Positions 24,579 to 35,939 of a DNA stretch of 64,000 nucleotides are shown here, in pieces. A program made the position numbers and the translations under genes. Source of the DNA: Liolophura sinensis (lineage: Eukaryota; Mollusca; Polyplacophora; Chitonida; Chitonidae); NCBI RefSeq assembly GCF_032854445.1, contig NC_088299.1:6173001-6237000 (forward strand). Reading direction: 5' to 3'. Within the stretch, counting starts at the first letter, position 1. Each line of letters opens with the position of its first letter. The notes under the pieces are model-generated. The model ran no database searches. It saw nothing but the letters and a program-made list of their open reading frames with translations, and had not been told where the DNA came from.

Positions 24579-25998
24579 TGAGAATTGTGATGAGAGGCTG
24601 GTAGCTCTCCGCCTGTGTGAGAATTGTGATGTGAGGCTGGTAGTTCCACGCCTGACCACCACTGGGTGAGAATTGTGATGAGAGTCTGGTAGCTCCACGC
24701 CTGGCCACCACAGCGTGAGAATTATGATGAGAGACTGGTAGCTCCACGTTTGGCCACCACTGCATGAGAACTGTGATGAGAAGCTGGTAGCTCCACGCCT
24801 GGCAACCACTGCATGAAAATTGTGATGAGGGGCTGGTAGCTCCACGCCTGGCCACCACTGTATGAGAATTGTGATGAGAGGCTGGTAGCTCCACGCCTGG
24901 CCACCACTGTATGAGAATTGTGATGAGAAGCTGGTAGCTCTACGCCTGGCCACCACAGCGTGAGAATTGTAATGAGAGGCTGGTAGCTCAACGCCTGGCC
25001 ACCACAGCGTGAGAATTGTGATGAGAAGCTGGTAGCTCCACGCCTGGCCACCACAGCGTGAGAATTGTAATGAGAGGCTTGTAGCTCCTCGCCTGGCCAC
25101 CACAGCGTGAGAATTGTGATGAGAGGCTGGTATCTTCACGCCTGGCCACCACCGCATGGAAATTGGGATGAGAGGCTGGTAGCTCCATGCCTGGCCACCA
25201 CAGCGTGAGAATTGTGATGAGAAGCTGGTATCTCCACGCCTGGCCACTACAGCGTGAGAATTGTGATGAGAGGCTGGTAGCTCCACGCCTGGCCACCACT
25301 GCATGAGAATTGTAATGAGAGGCTGGTAGCTCCAAGCCTGGCCACCACTGCATGAGAATTGTGATGAGAGGCTGGTAGCTCCACGCCTGGCCACCACTGC
25401 ATGAAAATTGTGATGAGAGGATAGTAGCTTCACGTCTGACCACAACTGCATGAGAATTGTGATGAGAAGCTGGTAGCTCCACGCCTGGCCACCACTGCGT
25501 GAGAATTGTGATGAGGGGCTGGTAGCTTCACGTCTGACCACCACTGCATGAAAATTGTGATGAGGGGCTGGTAGATCCACGCCTGGCCACCACTGCGTGA
25601 GAATTGTGATGAGGGGCTTGTAGCTCCACGCCTGGCTACCACTGCATGTGAATTGTGATGAGAAGCTGGTATCTCCATGCCTGGCCACCACTGCATGGGA
25701 ATTGTGATGAGAGGCTGGTAGCTCCTCGCCTGGCCACCACTGCATGAGAATTGTGATGGGAAGCTGGTAGCTCCACGCCTGGCCACCACTGCATGAGAAT
25801 TGTGATGAGGGGCTGGTAGTTCCACGCCAGGCCACCACAGCGTGAAAATTGTGATGAGAAGCTGGTATCTCCACGCCTGGCCACCACAGCGTGAGAATTG
25901 TGATGAGAGGCTGGTATCTCCACGCCTGGCCACCACAGAGTGAGAATTGTGATGAGAGGCTGGTATCTCCATGCCTGGCCACCACAGCGTGAGAATTG
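24579..25998 (-). repeat. 49-bp minisatellite, left part
   Basis: About 29 head-to-tail units of GAGAATTGTGATGAGAGGCT followed by GGTAGCTCCACGCCTGGCCA and CCACTGCAT. Variant positions are GGTAGCT/GGTATCT and CTGCAT/CAGCGT. Because 49 is not a multiple of three and no minus-strand frame has a stop, long false open frames arise in all three. Confidence 0.95.
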
Positions 25999-26364
25999 AG
26001 TGAGTGAGTGAGTGCTTGGGGTTTAACGTCGTACTCAACAATTTTTCAGTCATATGACGACGAAGGAATCTTTAGGGTGCATGTACGTGTAACGTGCCTC
26101 CTTGTAGCAGGACGGATTTCCACCGCTCTTTTATTTAGTGCTGCTTCACTGAGACGACTTACCGAAGGCAAGTAAGCCGCCTCGCCCGAGCCATTATACT
26201 GATACGGGTCAACCAGTCGTTGCACTATCCCCTTCATGCTGAACGCCAAGCGAGGAAGTTACAACTTCCTCTTTTAAAGTCTTAGGTGTGACTCGATCAA
26301 GGATTGATCCTGGATCTACCGGTCCCGAAGCGGACGCTCTACCAACTGTGCTATCCGGGCCGGT
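25999..26364 (-). mobile_element. SINE family 2 inserted in the minisatellite
   Basis: Complete reversed copy with (GAGT)n tail at left, and box B and box A at right (TAGCACAGTTGGTAGAG on the minus strand). It is flanked by the array-derived duplication GCGTGAGAATTG at 25987-25998 and 26365-26376. Confidence 0.95.
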
Positions 26365-27688
26365 GCGTGAGAATTGTGATGAGAGGCTGGTATCTCCAGG
26401 CCTGGCCACCACAGCGTGAGAATTGTGATGAGAGGCTGGTAGCTCCACGCCTGGCCACTACTGCATGAGAATTGTGATGAGAAGCTGGTAGCTCTACGCC
26501 TGGCCACCACTGCGTGAGAATTGTGATGAGGGGCTGGTAGCTTCACGTCTGACCACCACTGCATGAAAATTGTGATGAGAGGCTGGTAGATCCACGCCTG
26601 GCCACCACTGCGTGAGAATTGTGATGAGGGGCTTGTAGCTCCACGCCTGGCTACCACTCCATGTGAATTGTGATGAGAAGCTGGTATCTCCATGCCTGGC
26701 CACCACTGCATGGGAATTGTGACGAGAGGCTGGTAGCTCCTCGCCTGGCCACCACTGCATGAGAATTGTGATGAGAAACTGGTAGCTCCACGCCTGGCCA
26801 CCACTGCATGAGAATTGTGATGAGAGACTGGTAGTTCCACGCCTGGCCACCACTGCATGAGAATTGTGATGAGGGGCTGGTAGTTCCACGCCTGGCCACC
26901 ACAGCGTGAAAATTGTGATGAGAAGCTGGTATCTCCACGCCTGGCCACCACTGCGTGAGAATTGTGATGAGAGGCTGGTATCTCCATGCCTGGCCACCAC
27001 AGAGTGAGAATTGTGATGAGACGCTGGTATCTCCATGCCTGGCCACCACAGCGTGAGAATTGTGATGAGAGGCTGGTAGCTCCACGCTTGGCCACTACTG
27101 CATGAGAATTGTGATGAGAGGCTGGTATCTCCACGACTGGCCACCACTGCATGAGAATTGTGATGAGAAACTGGTAGCTCTACGCCTGGCCACCACAGCG
27201 TGAGAATTGTGATGAGAAGCTGGTATCTCCACGCCTGGCCGCCACAGCGTGAGAATTGTGATGAGAAGCTGGTATCTCCACGCCTGGCCGCCACAGCGTG
27301 AGAATTGTGATGAGAGGCTGGTAGCTCCACGCCTGGCCACCACTGCATGAGAATTGTGATGAGAAGCTGGTATCTCCACGCCTGGCCGCCACAGCGTGAG
27401 AATTGTGATGAGAGGCTGGTAGCTCCACGCCTGGCCACCACTGCATGAGAATTGTGATGAGAAGCTGGTATCTCCACGCCTGGCCACCACAGCGTGAGAA
27501 TTGTGATGAGAGGCTGGTAGCTCTACGCCTGGCCACCACTGCATGAGAATTGTGATGAGAGGCTGGTAGCTCCACGCCTGGCCACCACTGCATGGGAATT
27601 GTGATGAGAGGCTGGTATCTCCACGCCTGGCCACCACTGCATGAGAATTGTGATGAGAGGCTGGTATCTCCACGCCTGGCCACCACTA
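26365..27688 (-). repeat. 49-bp minisatellite, right part
   Basis: About 27 more units. Units 26466-27060 repeat the variant order of 25451-25985, so there is a higher-order duplication of about eleven or twelve units. From 27189 to 27480 two variants alternate, giving a 98-bp period. Confidence 0.95.
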
Positions 27689-29483
27689 AATGAGTTCTGT
27701 TTATACAGTCCTGTAGCCGATCTTGTATCGGTGAGCCGTAGTTTATTCATAATTTTTATCATTAAATATGATACTAAATAATAATTTTACTGCAGTATGG
27801 AATGTACATGTATTTGTGTTTGTTACACAAATTAACATGTTTGTATGTGCGAACAGAATGCTTTATCAAATTCACGTTAGTTTTAAACAGATGTTCTTTG
27901 TGAATACATTGCTGGAATAATATTTTGGCGCTGAAATCAATAGTATCAATTTCATTGGTTGTTTTAATTGCTAAAATGTGCACAGATAAATATTTATGTC
28001 GTATATAAATGTGAATAAGTTGTTGCATTTGAGTTGAGCTCATACCTTTGGTTTCTTTTGGTTTGTTTTAGGCATACCTTTGCCTATGCTCTATGTTATG
28101 AAACAGGCACCCAACACTTACGTTACCATTGCTCGTTCAATGTCTGAATAAAGAAGAGACTTTTGATTTGAACTTGATTACCATGCGTTGGTCCCTTACG
28201 TTCTTCAGCTCAAAGGTTATCACGACTACAGGTAGATGTATGCACATGTGTATGTTAAAAATGTAATGTAAAATATGCTAACATAACAAAAAAACGAACA
28301 ATAATGATTATACTTTAGATGACAGAACATATGTCGGCCCCGGGCAAACCTGGAACACAGTATCCATACCTTTGTCTGAATAAAATACAATTCTAATACT
28401 GGTCCTCATATCGTCTCACACATGCTATGTGTCAGTGTTAAGACAAACTGTTCATCTTATTAAAATATATGGAATATTCCCTACCAGTTTTGAAGCAGTG
28501 ACCCATGATGTAGTTACATTCAGTTGACATATATGTTGGCTTTTTCGGTCGCTGAAACACTCACGATGAGCAGATTCAAATCCGTGTCTTGCACATGTAA
28601 TTATGTACATTCTCCGGCTCCCAGTGCATCGTGGGGGACCTTTGTAAGAATAAATGGTCTCTTGAAGACCACTTGTGTTCCACCAATACGATGTGCGTAA
28701 CAGAACGCCATGTCGGCGTTTTTACTTTTCCATACATTTCGATTTCGTCAGCCAATAAAGCTGAAGGCTTTAAAGAACTATGAAATAAAGAAATATAATT
28801 TCTGAATATGATATAAAGTATCACCTGCAGGTAACGGTTGAATCGGTTTTTAAACTGGATCAAAATTGCTTCGCTTGTCCTCTTGGGTGGTCATAAATTC
28901 AAGTCGTGGATCATCACTGGAGGCGGACTACTGTTAGACGCCTGTATGAAGAAGACGGAATGAAATCAGAAGTTGCATGGTGTTGAATTTATAGCTGGTT
29001 TTCCTGTAGTTTTTGTTGTTGTTGACAGTAAGGTCTATTTATATTACCAATTCGTAAAGCGGATACAACAGCACTGCTTCACCGTGACACTGCTAAACAC
29101 ACGTGGGTATTAAACAAGCGTATGCCCCTGGGGTAAAAAGATGGTTTTTGTTTCAATTCACATTGTCACCACTAATTGCATTAGTGCTGTCATTGTCTCG
29201 TGTCTAATTTGTTTTCAATTTAAACGTACGCTTAACATAAATGTGTCCAGGTGAGTTGCAGGTTATCGGATAGACACGTATCAGGCCTCTACGATTGCCA
29301 GTGGAGAGTAATATATTACATACATAATATGCACTAAAAACGCCTTACAGGTGAATATAAACTAGAAAAGAGTGATGTGACTTCAGAGTTCCTTGCCTCT
29401 GACAATAGGGGCTCTTAAAAGTCCATCCTAAAAATAAAACATTGAATGGCATTTAATTCTATTTGAAAGTGTCTCAAATATGT
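27689..29483. other. Non-coding stretch
   Basis: No gene or repeat family recognised; only short unsupported open frames. Confidence 0.4.
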
Positions 29484-29545
29484 TATTTATCTATTCATTT
29501 GATTAGGTTTTTATGCCGTACTCTCTCAAACATTCCCTGCAGTTT
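29484..29545 (-). mobile_element. SINE family 1 fragment
   Basis: Short reversed 3' end (TTTTTATGCCGTACTCTCTC). Confidence 0.4.
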
Positions 29546-29617
29546 GCAGCCGTCTGTTTGCTATTGTACATTTCGACCTTGAGCTGGTTTTATTGAAAGT
29601 TTTAATTTGAGTCGACC

Positions 29618-29912
29618 GCTGCGGTGGTACAATGGTTAGAGAGTCCGTCTCGAAGTTGAAGACCCGAGATCAAACCCGGGTCTGGTCATACAAAGACTTG
29701 GTACATGGTAATGCCTCGCTCTGGCGCACTGAGAGGTAAGAGCAACTAAACACGACTGGTTGGCATGGTGTCAGTATAATGTGACTGGCTGGGTTGTCAT
29801 GTGTGGTGTTTTCGGCCACAAGAAGACAAGTGTGTATGTACACCTAATGACTTCTCGTTGTCATATGACTAAAAATGGCTTAGTACGACGCTTAAGTAAA
29901 GAAAGCTAAAAT
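29618..29912 (+). mobile_element. SINE family 3, most complete copy
   Basis: tRNA-like head with box A (GGTGGTACAATGGTTAGAG) and box B (GAGATCAAACCCGGG). Then come the GCACTGAGAGGTAAGAGCAA body and a 3' end (CGTTGTCATATGACTAAAAA) resembling the family 2 end. Confidence 0.75.
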
Positions 29913-30289
29913 ATGAAGTAAGTTTCATCATACAGACAACTTAAAACTTTGCTTATAAATACTATCATTTATTTTTCAGATTTTTTTTGAAATTCCTAAA
30001 CTCTGATAATATGGTCCATAAAGCCCACCTTAGAATTCATATGTGTGAAAGGCTTTAACTCTTTCAACAAAAATCTAAAAAACATAGATGAAAATATATT
30101 TACGCATAGTTTTTAAGTGTTCTGTTTAGTGATGAGTATTCAATGTTGAAACCTCAAGTATTCATTCTTTCATTTGTTCATTCTTGTTTATAGAACATGG
30201 TACATATAGAACATATACCAGAGACAGAAGTGTATATTCTTGTCAATGGCCCGTGAACGCGCATTCTGTTACACCAGAGGGGTTCGTCA

Positions 30290-30433
30290 TTTTATTTGAT
30301 TGTAGTTTACTCCGTATACGACGGCAGCCATTATGGTGGGAGGAAGTCGGACAGAGCCCGAGGGAAATCTATGGGCATCTGCAGGCTGTTGGCAGATCTT
30401 CTAACGGGAGGGGAGCGGGGGGGGGGGGGGGGG
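30290..30433 (-). mobile_element. SINE family 1 fragment followed by a 17-G run
   Basis: Reversed middle part (CAGCCATTATGGTGGGAGGA). A homopolymer of 17 G at 30417-30433 adjoins its right end. Confidence 0.6.
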
Positions 30434-32199
30434 TGAATTTTATTTAGTTTTATTCACTTGTCTATATGAAACCAATAGCTCAATTGCAACGCTGACGGGA
30501 GACTAATATACGCCGAAAGCTAGTGTCAAAATGCGCAGCCCACTCTCCCTCCTTCCACGCCAGAGCAAATCCAATATCTATATGTAAATTCATGTATTTG
30601 GCCCTAATTTGGGAATGAAAGCATCGTTCATGACGCTATCGCTGGGATCTAAATTTTAAACTTGAAATGAATAATAAATTATTTATAAACCTGTCTGACA
30701 AAGACATAATCTATAATGGATCTCGGTTTTTATTTATTGTCGTTGTTCATTGTAAAAATTGCTGTGTGGCCGAATCCACGAAAGCGCTGACAAGGCTGTA
30801 GCCCTAACCGTAATGGTGAATCCTAGGTGGCATATCTGTGCCGTACAATTTCATTTTAATTTTTGGCACGTTTTTCTAGATATAGTTGATAGGACATCCG
30901 GCTATAGAAATGAGTGTCAGCAAAGTTATTCAGTCAGTTTGTTTTCTCTGAGAAAATGTTATTTTACACAGAAATCTTTTTTTCTTTTTCCAAAGGAAGT
31001 ATTTTTAAAAGAAAACTATTGGTGTAAAAATAATTTCTAATCCGTTAAAAATTCTTAATCCTGTTTGTGTGACGAATATTCCTTTGCTTTAAGTTTTGGT
31101 TGAAAATGGAAATTTTCTCTGAAATATTCGTTGATAACAAAATTGCTCATAAATTGTCAGAAAAATTATAAACAGAGCCGTAAAATAATAAGTACTGTAT
31201 ATGCAGAAAAGAAAGACAAACTCTTTCTTTTCAGTAGAGCTGTAAGAGCTGTTCCAACATTATAAGCTGCGTTTAGGGTAGGGAAAAACATGTTTTTGTA
31301 ACGCAATGCACTACCAATGTAGGCCTAAACACCAGCTATACGGTTCATCAAGTCCAACACATAATTTAAAACGGTAGAATGCATTTAGATCTCAAAATGA
31401 ATAAAAGCATTTTACGTATGCAGTTTTCGGCTCAACAGTCCGTCATTGTACGACAGCAGTGTCTTGGCAGTTTTCTGACCCGATGACTCCCGAAAGCGAC
31501 CATCTCTGCAAAGGCAAGCGATGAAAGCACTGGTGCTCAATGGGAGGCTATCCCACAATGCACTTGGATGCGCAAAGAATACTTTTGGGGTGCTATATTC
31601 AGTGACAGCAGCAAGACATCATATGTCAGTGAAAACACAAATGAGATTATCTTTAGTATGGTGTTAAAGAATAATAGAAAAAACAAACAAAAAATAAATC
31701 AAAAGTTATCTGTGAAATGATTGAACCTTAATTATTTCTGTGGCAAGGGACATAAACGGCCATAGCCAATATTTCTAACATTTTTGATAAATCTACAAAT
31801 CACTTTTAAAAGGGATACGCCATATTAGAAAACCGAAAACACGATACCGCGTCACTCTTACTCTGCGCTCATTCAGTCTTTATGGCAAAACTGCAAAACG
31901 GAACAGGTATGCTACGTTCTCGACTTACATTATATTACAATAATAATTATGGTAATACATTACAAAAATAAAAAATTCCAAATTAGGTCATTTACACGAT
32001 GGTAAATTTATGAGCGGAGGAAACCATTAAATCGAATAGAAACTTAAATAATCAGACTCTGACTAACCTGTTCTTCTCTGTAATAAACACAACGGATAGA
32101 ATACCCTTCCAATACCGTATATCCAACAACAGAATATCAAGACAAACAATTTATCTGTGGAAATGAGACTTCTCTACTTATTCACTTCTCCAAGAAAAC

Positions 32200-32400
32200 A
32201 TTTTATTGGCCACACCGTGCTTCTGGTTCAGCCAATCAGTGTGGCTTTTCCGACCAACATGTACTTTGTCTTAACTTTTTTGTAGCCACATTAGCGCATC
32301 TAACAGAAGGTCAGATTATAGAGCGGAACATAAGGCTGTAGGCCAAAACTAGCCAACATGTTTCCGGGTCAATGCACAGGGTCGTGAATAAAATACAAGC
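32200..32400 (+). repeat. Dispersed duplicate of 58090-58315
   Basis: Shares GGTTCAGCCAATCA, AGGTCAGATTATAGAGCGGA and GTGAATAAAATACAA with 58090-58315 in the same orientation. Nature unknown. Confidence 0.5.
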
Positions 32401-32427
32401 TTATGATAAATACATAATATACCGCAC

Positions 32428-32650
32428 AGGGAATCCTTAGGGTGTTTGTAATGTACCTCCTTGTTGCAGGACGGATTTCCACCGGTCTTTTATCTAGTGC
32501 TGCTTCACTGAGATGACTTACCGAGGGTAAAGAAAGCCGCCCGCCCGAGCCATTATACTGATACGGGTCAACCAGTCGTTGCACTATCCCCCTTCATGCC
32601 GTAAATCCGTAATGAAGGGCACTATCCCCTTCATGCCGTAAATCCGTAAA
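32428..32650 (-). mobile_element. SINE family 2 fragment with local duplication
   Basis: Reversed body from GGAATCCTTAGGGTG to CACTATCCCCCTTCATGC. The end, CACTATCC...TTCATGCCGTAAATCC, is repeated a second time. Confidence 0.65.
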
Positions 32651-32689
32651 TAGTAGAAATGCTTACACTGGCCTAGTATTGAAAATCAG

Positions 32690-32770
32690 AGCCTTATTAC
32701 CAAATTCCATCGTTAATACGTATGACCATTTGCCAACTGTCACACTGTGCAACTTTCACTTATACTACTG
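32690..32770 (+). repeat. Dispersed repeat X fragment
   Basis: Contains GACCATTTGCCAACTGTCAC. Confidence 0.45.
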
Positions 32771-33554
32771 ACAATTTCAACTTGAAGGTACATGTAACTA
32801 TCGTCCGTTAAAATTACATATTATGTTTGGATGACATTCTGGTGCTAATTTTATCAATGAAACTGGAATTTGACTTTGAACATTGTTTTCCTGGTGACGG
32901 CATGAACAGTGACTTGAACCTATGTTTCCCTAACTGCTCCATCTGACACACTCAGGCTCACAGCATTTTGAGTACTTTGAGTAATTCTAGACCAGTGACA
33001 TCTCATAAAATACAATAAACATCACTGCAATTTATTTTTACCTCATCCTTTTACACATTATTAGAACAATACAAATGAACATAAGAGCGTAATTAATTTA
33101 TAAGGGGTCTGAAAACAGCCAGAAGCAAAACTAAAAATGGTTTTACCGGGTCTGTTTAGTCCGTATCCAGATATTTCTCAGAGGCCTACAAGATAAATGG
33201 TCAGATATAAATATCTGACTAGGTGTCAACAAGGCAAGCGTCAGGGAGAAGCAATACAAGTATACTGTACCTTAGATGCATCTTGTTGCCATTCATGATA
33301 TTAATAAAGCGCTGGGAACTATTTTCGTATGTTTATGCACGACATTTTGTCATATAACAAAACTGCTCATCATACCTTTAGTTTTACGTGCGACGCTAAG
33401 TACATGGATGATTCTGGGATCATTGCGTCATGAAATACAGTTATACTACCCATTTAAATACGTCTAAAGTTTCGGATTTTCCCTCTAACGATATCATCTT
33501 GATGTCATTGTCTAAATAGGTATCTGTGTTAACATCACTGAATTTGTTTTACCT

Positions 33555-34190
33555 AATTCTTTACGTCAACCTGACAAGAGGCCAACTTAAGCATTTACGT
33601 CAACCTGACAAGAGGCCAACTTAAGCATTTACGTCAACCTGATAAGAGACCAACTTAAGCATTTACGTCAACCTGACAAGAGGCCAACTTAGGCATTTAC
33701 GTCAACCTGGCAAGAGACCAACTTAAGCATTTACGTCAACCTGACAAGAGACCAACTTAAGCATTTACGTCAACCTGACAAGAGACCAACTTAAGCATTT
33801 ACGTCAACCTGACAAGAGGCCAACTTAAGCATTTACGTCAACCTGACAAGAGGCCAACTTAAGCATTTACGTCAACCTGACAAGAGGCCAACTTAAGCAT
33901 TTACGTCAACCTGGCAAGAGACCAACTTAAGCATTTACGTCAACCTGACAAGAGACCAACTTAAGCATTTACGTCAACCTGACAAGAGGCCAACTTAAGC
34001 ATTTACGTCAACCTGACAAGAGACCAACTTAAGCATTTACGTCAACCTGACAAGAGGCCAACTTAAGCATTTACGTCAACCTGACAAGAGACCAACTTAG
34101 GCATTTACGTCAACCTGACAAGAGGCCAACTTAAGCATTTACATCAACCTGACAAGAGGCCAACTTAAGCATATACGTCAACAGACAGAA
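33555..34190 (+). repeat. 34-bp minisatellite in relic D intron 1
   Basis: About 18 near-identical units of AAGCATTTACGTCAACCTGA then CAAGAGGCCAACTT. Gene B has a single unit at the matching place (45140-45190), so the array expanded in D. Confidence 0.95.
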
Positions 34191-34345
34191 AAAACTCTGT
34201 AACTGAGCTAACCTGACAAGAGGCCACATTTACGTCAAGAGCCAGAACAAAACTCTGTAACTGAGCTAACCTGACAAGAGGCCACATTCACATTTACGTC
34301 AAGAGCCAGAACAAAACTCTGTAACTGAGCTAACCTGACAAGATG
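34191..34345 (+). repeat. Tandem repeat of about 60 bp next to the 34-bp array
   Basis: Three units containing ACTCTGTAACTGAGCTAACC and TGACAAGAGGCCACATT. It is derived from the same parent sequence. Confidence 0.8.
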
Positions 34346-35939
34346 CCTCATTTCACCGACCATTTGCCAGCCAATGCAAAATCGTCGCTGTTCTGGGATG
34401 CTGTTTTCTTTTATATTCATACAGAGGCAAAAAAAAAGATAGAGAATTTCGGTAGTGTACATGTACAATATATTTAATTCCAAAAACAACATTTTATCTG
34501 TGGTTTGAAGATTACAGTTAAGATTTTGACATTACAAATACCGGCATGACTGTGTTTATAGATGTACGACATTCATGAAGACGGCCGTGTATTTTATATC
34601 ATTCAGTCTGCCGCAGCTGCTAATCTTCACAACGGAAAATTTGGTTTGGTCATTTCCCTGTTTTGAGGATGTTGGACAACCCCATTTAGTTTTCCCTTTG
34701 GCAATTGACTCATTACTGGTTAACCTTCCGATGCTCACCTCATGCAGCTAACATTCAACATTTAAAATCATTGTGCACGTAAACAAGGTTTGTCCTACAG
34801 TATTATGTTAATGCAACATGTATAGATCCTATATGCCTTTAAATTTCACCCAGGCTCAGTTAGAGAAATCACTAATGTCAAGAAGACATGTATGTCAGAT
34901 CAAAGGCCATTAAAAACCGTGCACAAAAATAGTTCGATTAATCTTTTTTAGATTTTTTCTACCCAGCACAATGTTTTTGAGACTTCGGATTCTAAAACAA
35001 AATCAGTTCCATTATTTTATTAGAATTCTTCCAAGCTAGTAAAATGCATTGAGACTTTTCATTCTGCCGTGGCCACGTAACACCCACAGACTACTGGATT
35101 GCATCATTCAAAATGCTACATACAAATTTATGAATGTATTCACATGGACATGGAATATGGAACGAACGATTTCAAGGCGAAAAAGGGATCTGACGTCACT
35201 GATGCATTGTGGGTCACAATACAAGCAAATTTTACTTTGTTGGAAACGTTCTAAAAAGTTTTAACTATTTTTCTGGACAGTATTAATCGGCCTTTCATCC
35301 GTAATATACTTCATTTTAGTGTTTTCTTTGCCTTTAATTTAAATGTACATTTGTCAGAAGAATTTAAAGTGTTCGGAAAGAATTCAAGTCTTTACTTTTA
35401 ATTTTACTTCACAGAAGCGTTGATCAGGAAATGTAACCTAATCTGTTGAAGATGAGAAGTAAATCGTGTGCCGGATGCAAGAGGATTGTGAAACATTAAA
35501 TACTCACTTCGGAGATATGTGTATAGATTGGGATGGGTCCCCAAACACAATGTTCTTTCATCAACAACCGATAGCGAGTTTTTTTACACGCTCAAACCTC
35601 GGGTATTTTGAAATTTTTCAATGACTCTCTTCTTAATCACCTGTAGATACACGTTTTGTTATCCTTTGTTAAACGTTCCTACATCTGTTCTTCTGCCACG
35701 TTCTTTTTTTTGTTCTTCCTTTTTTATCTACATTATAATTAAGCACGTGCATCTGAGTGCAATCTTACCAAACCTTTCCTTAATACTTGTTTGTATGTAC
35801 CGGAACTATTGTTTTTTCTAACAGGACTCGACATTGCCAGAAGGAAACACGTAGTAAGATTTGTGGTGACTGCTCAACAAAGCCAGGCTGTGGTCGAAGT
35901 TAATGGAACACTCGCGTGCTCATTAATATAGCGATTAGT

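Larger units (their letters stand above)
31425..33185 (-). pseudogene. Relic D: decayed L-amino-acid oxidase copy
   Basis: Two remnants remain on the minus strand. Exon 2 (33147-33185) keeps both splice sites and the GYGLNRPG motif, but codon 2 is TGA (33178-33180). A piece of exon 8 (about 31425-31640) reads FFAHPSALWDSLPLSTSAF, then a garbled stretch, then DGRFRESSG. Both align with genes A and B. No exon 1 or exons 3-7 were found. Flanking intron and upstream sequence up to about 35.94 kb is homologous, inverted, to gene B. It cannot encode an enzyme. Confidence 0.8.

Noticed and set aside
24419-27762. Overlapping minus-strand open frames of 76 to 476 codons rich in SHHNSHAVVARRG and ITILMQWWPG
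   Set aside because: They are the three frames of one 49-bp minisatellite. The same peptide appears in each frame by register shift, and there is no signal peptide, exon or start context.
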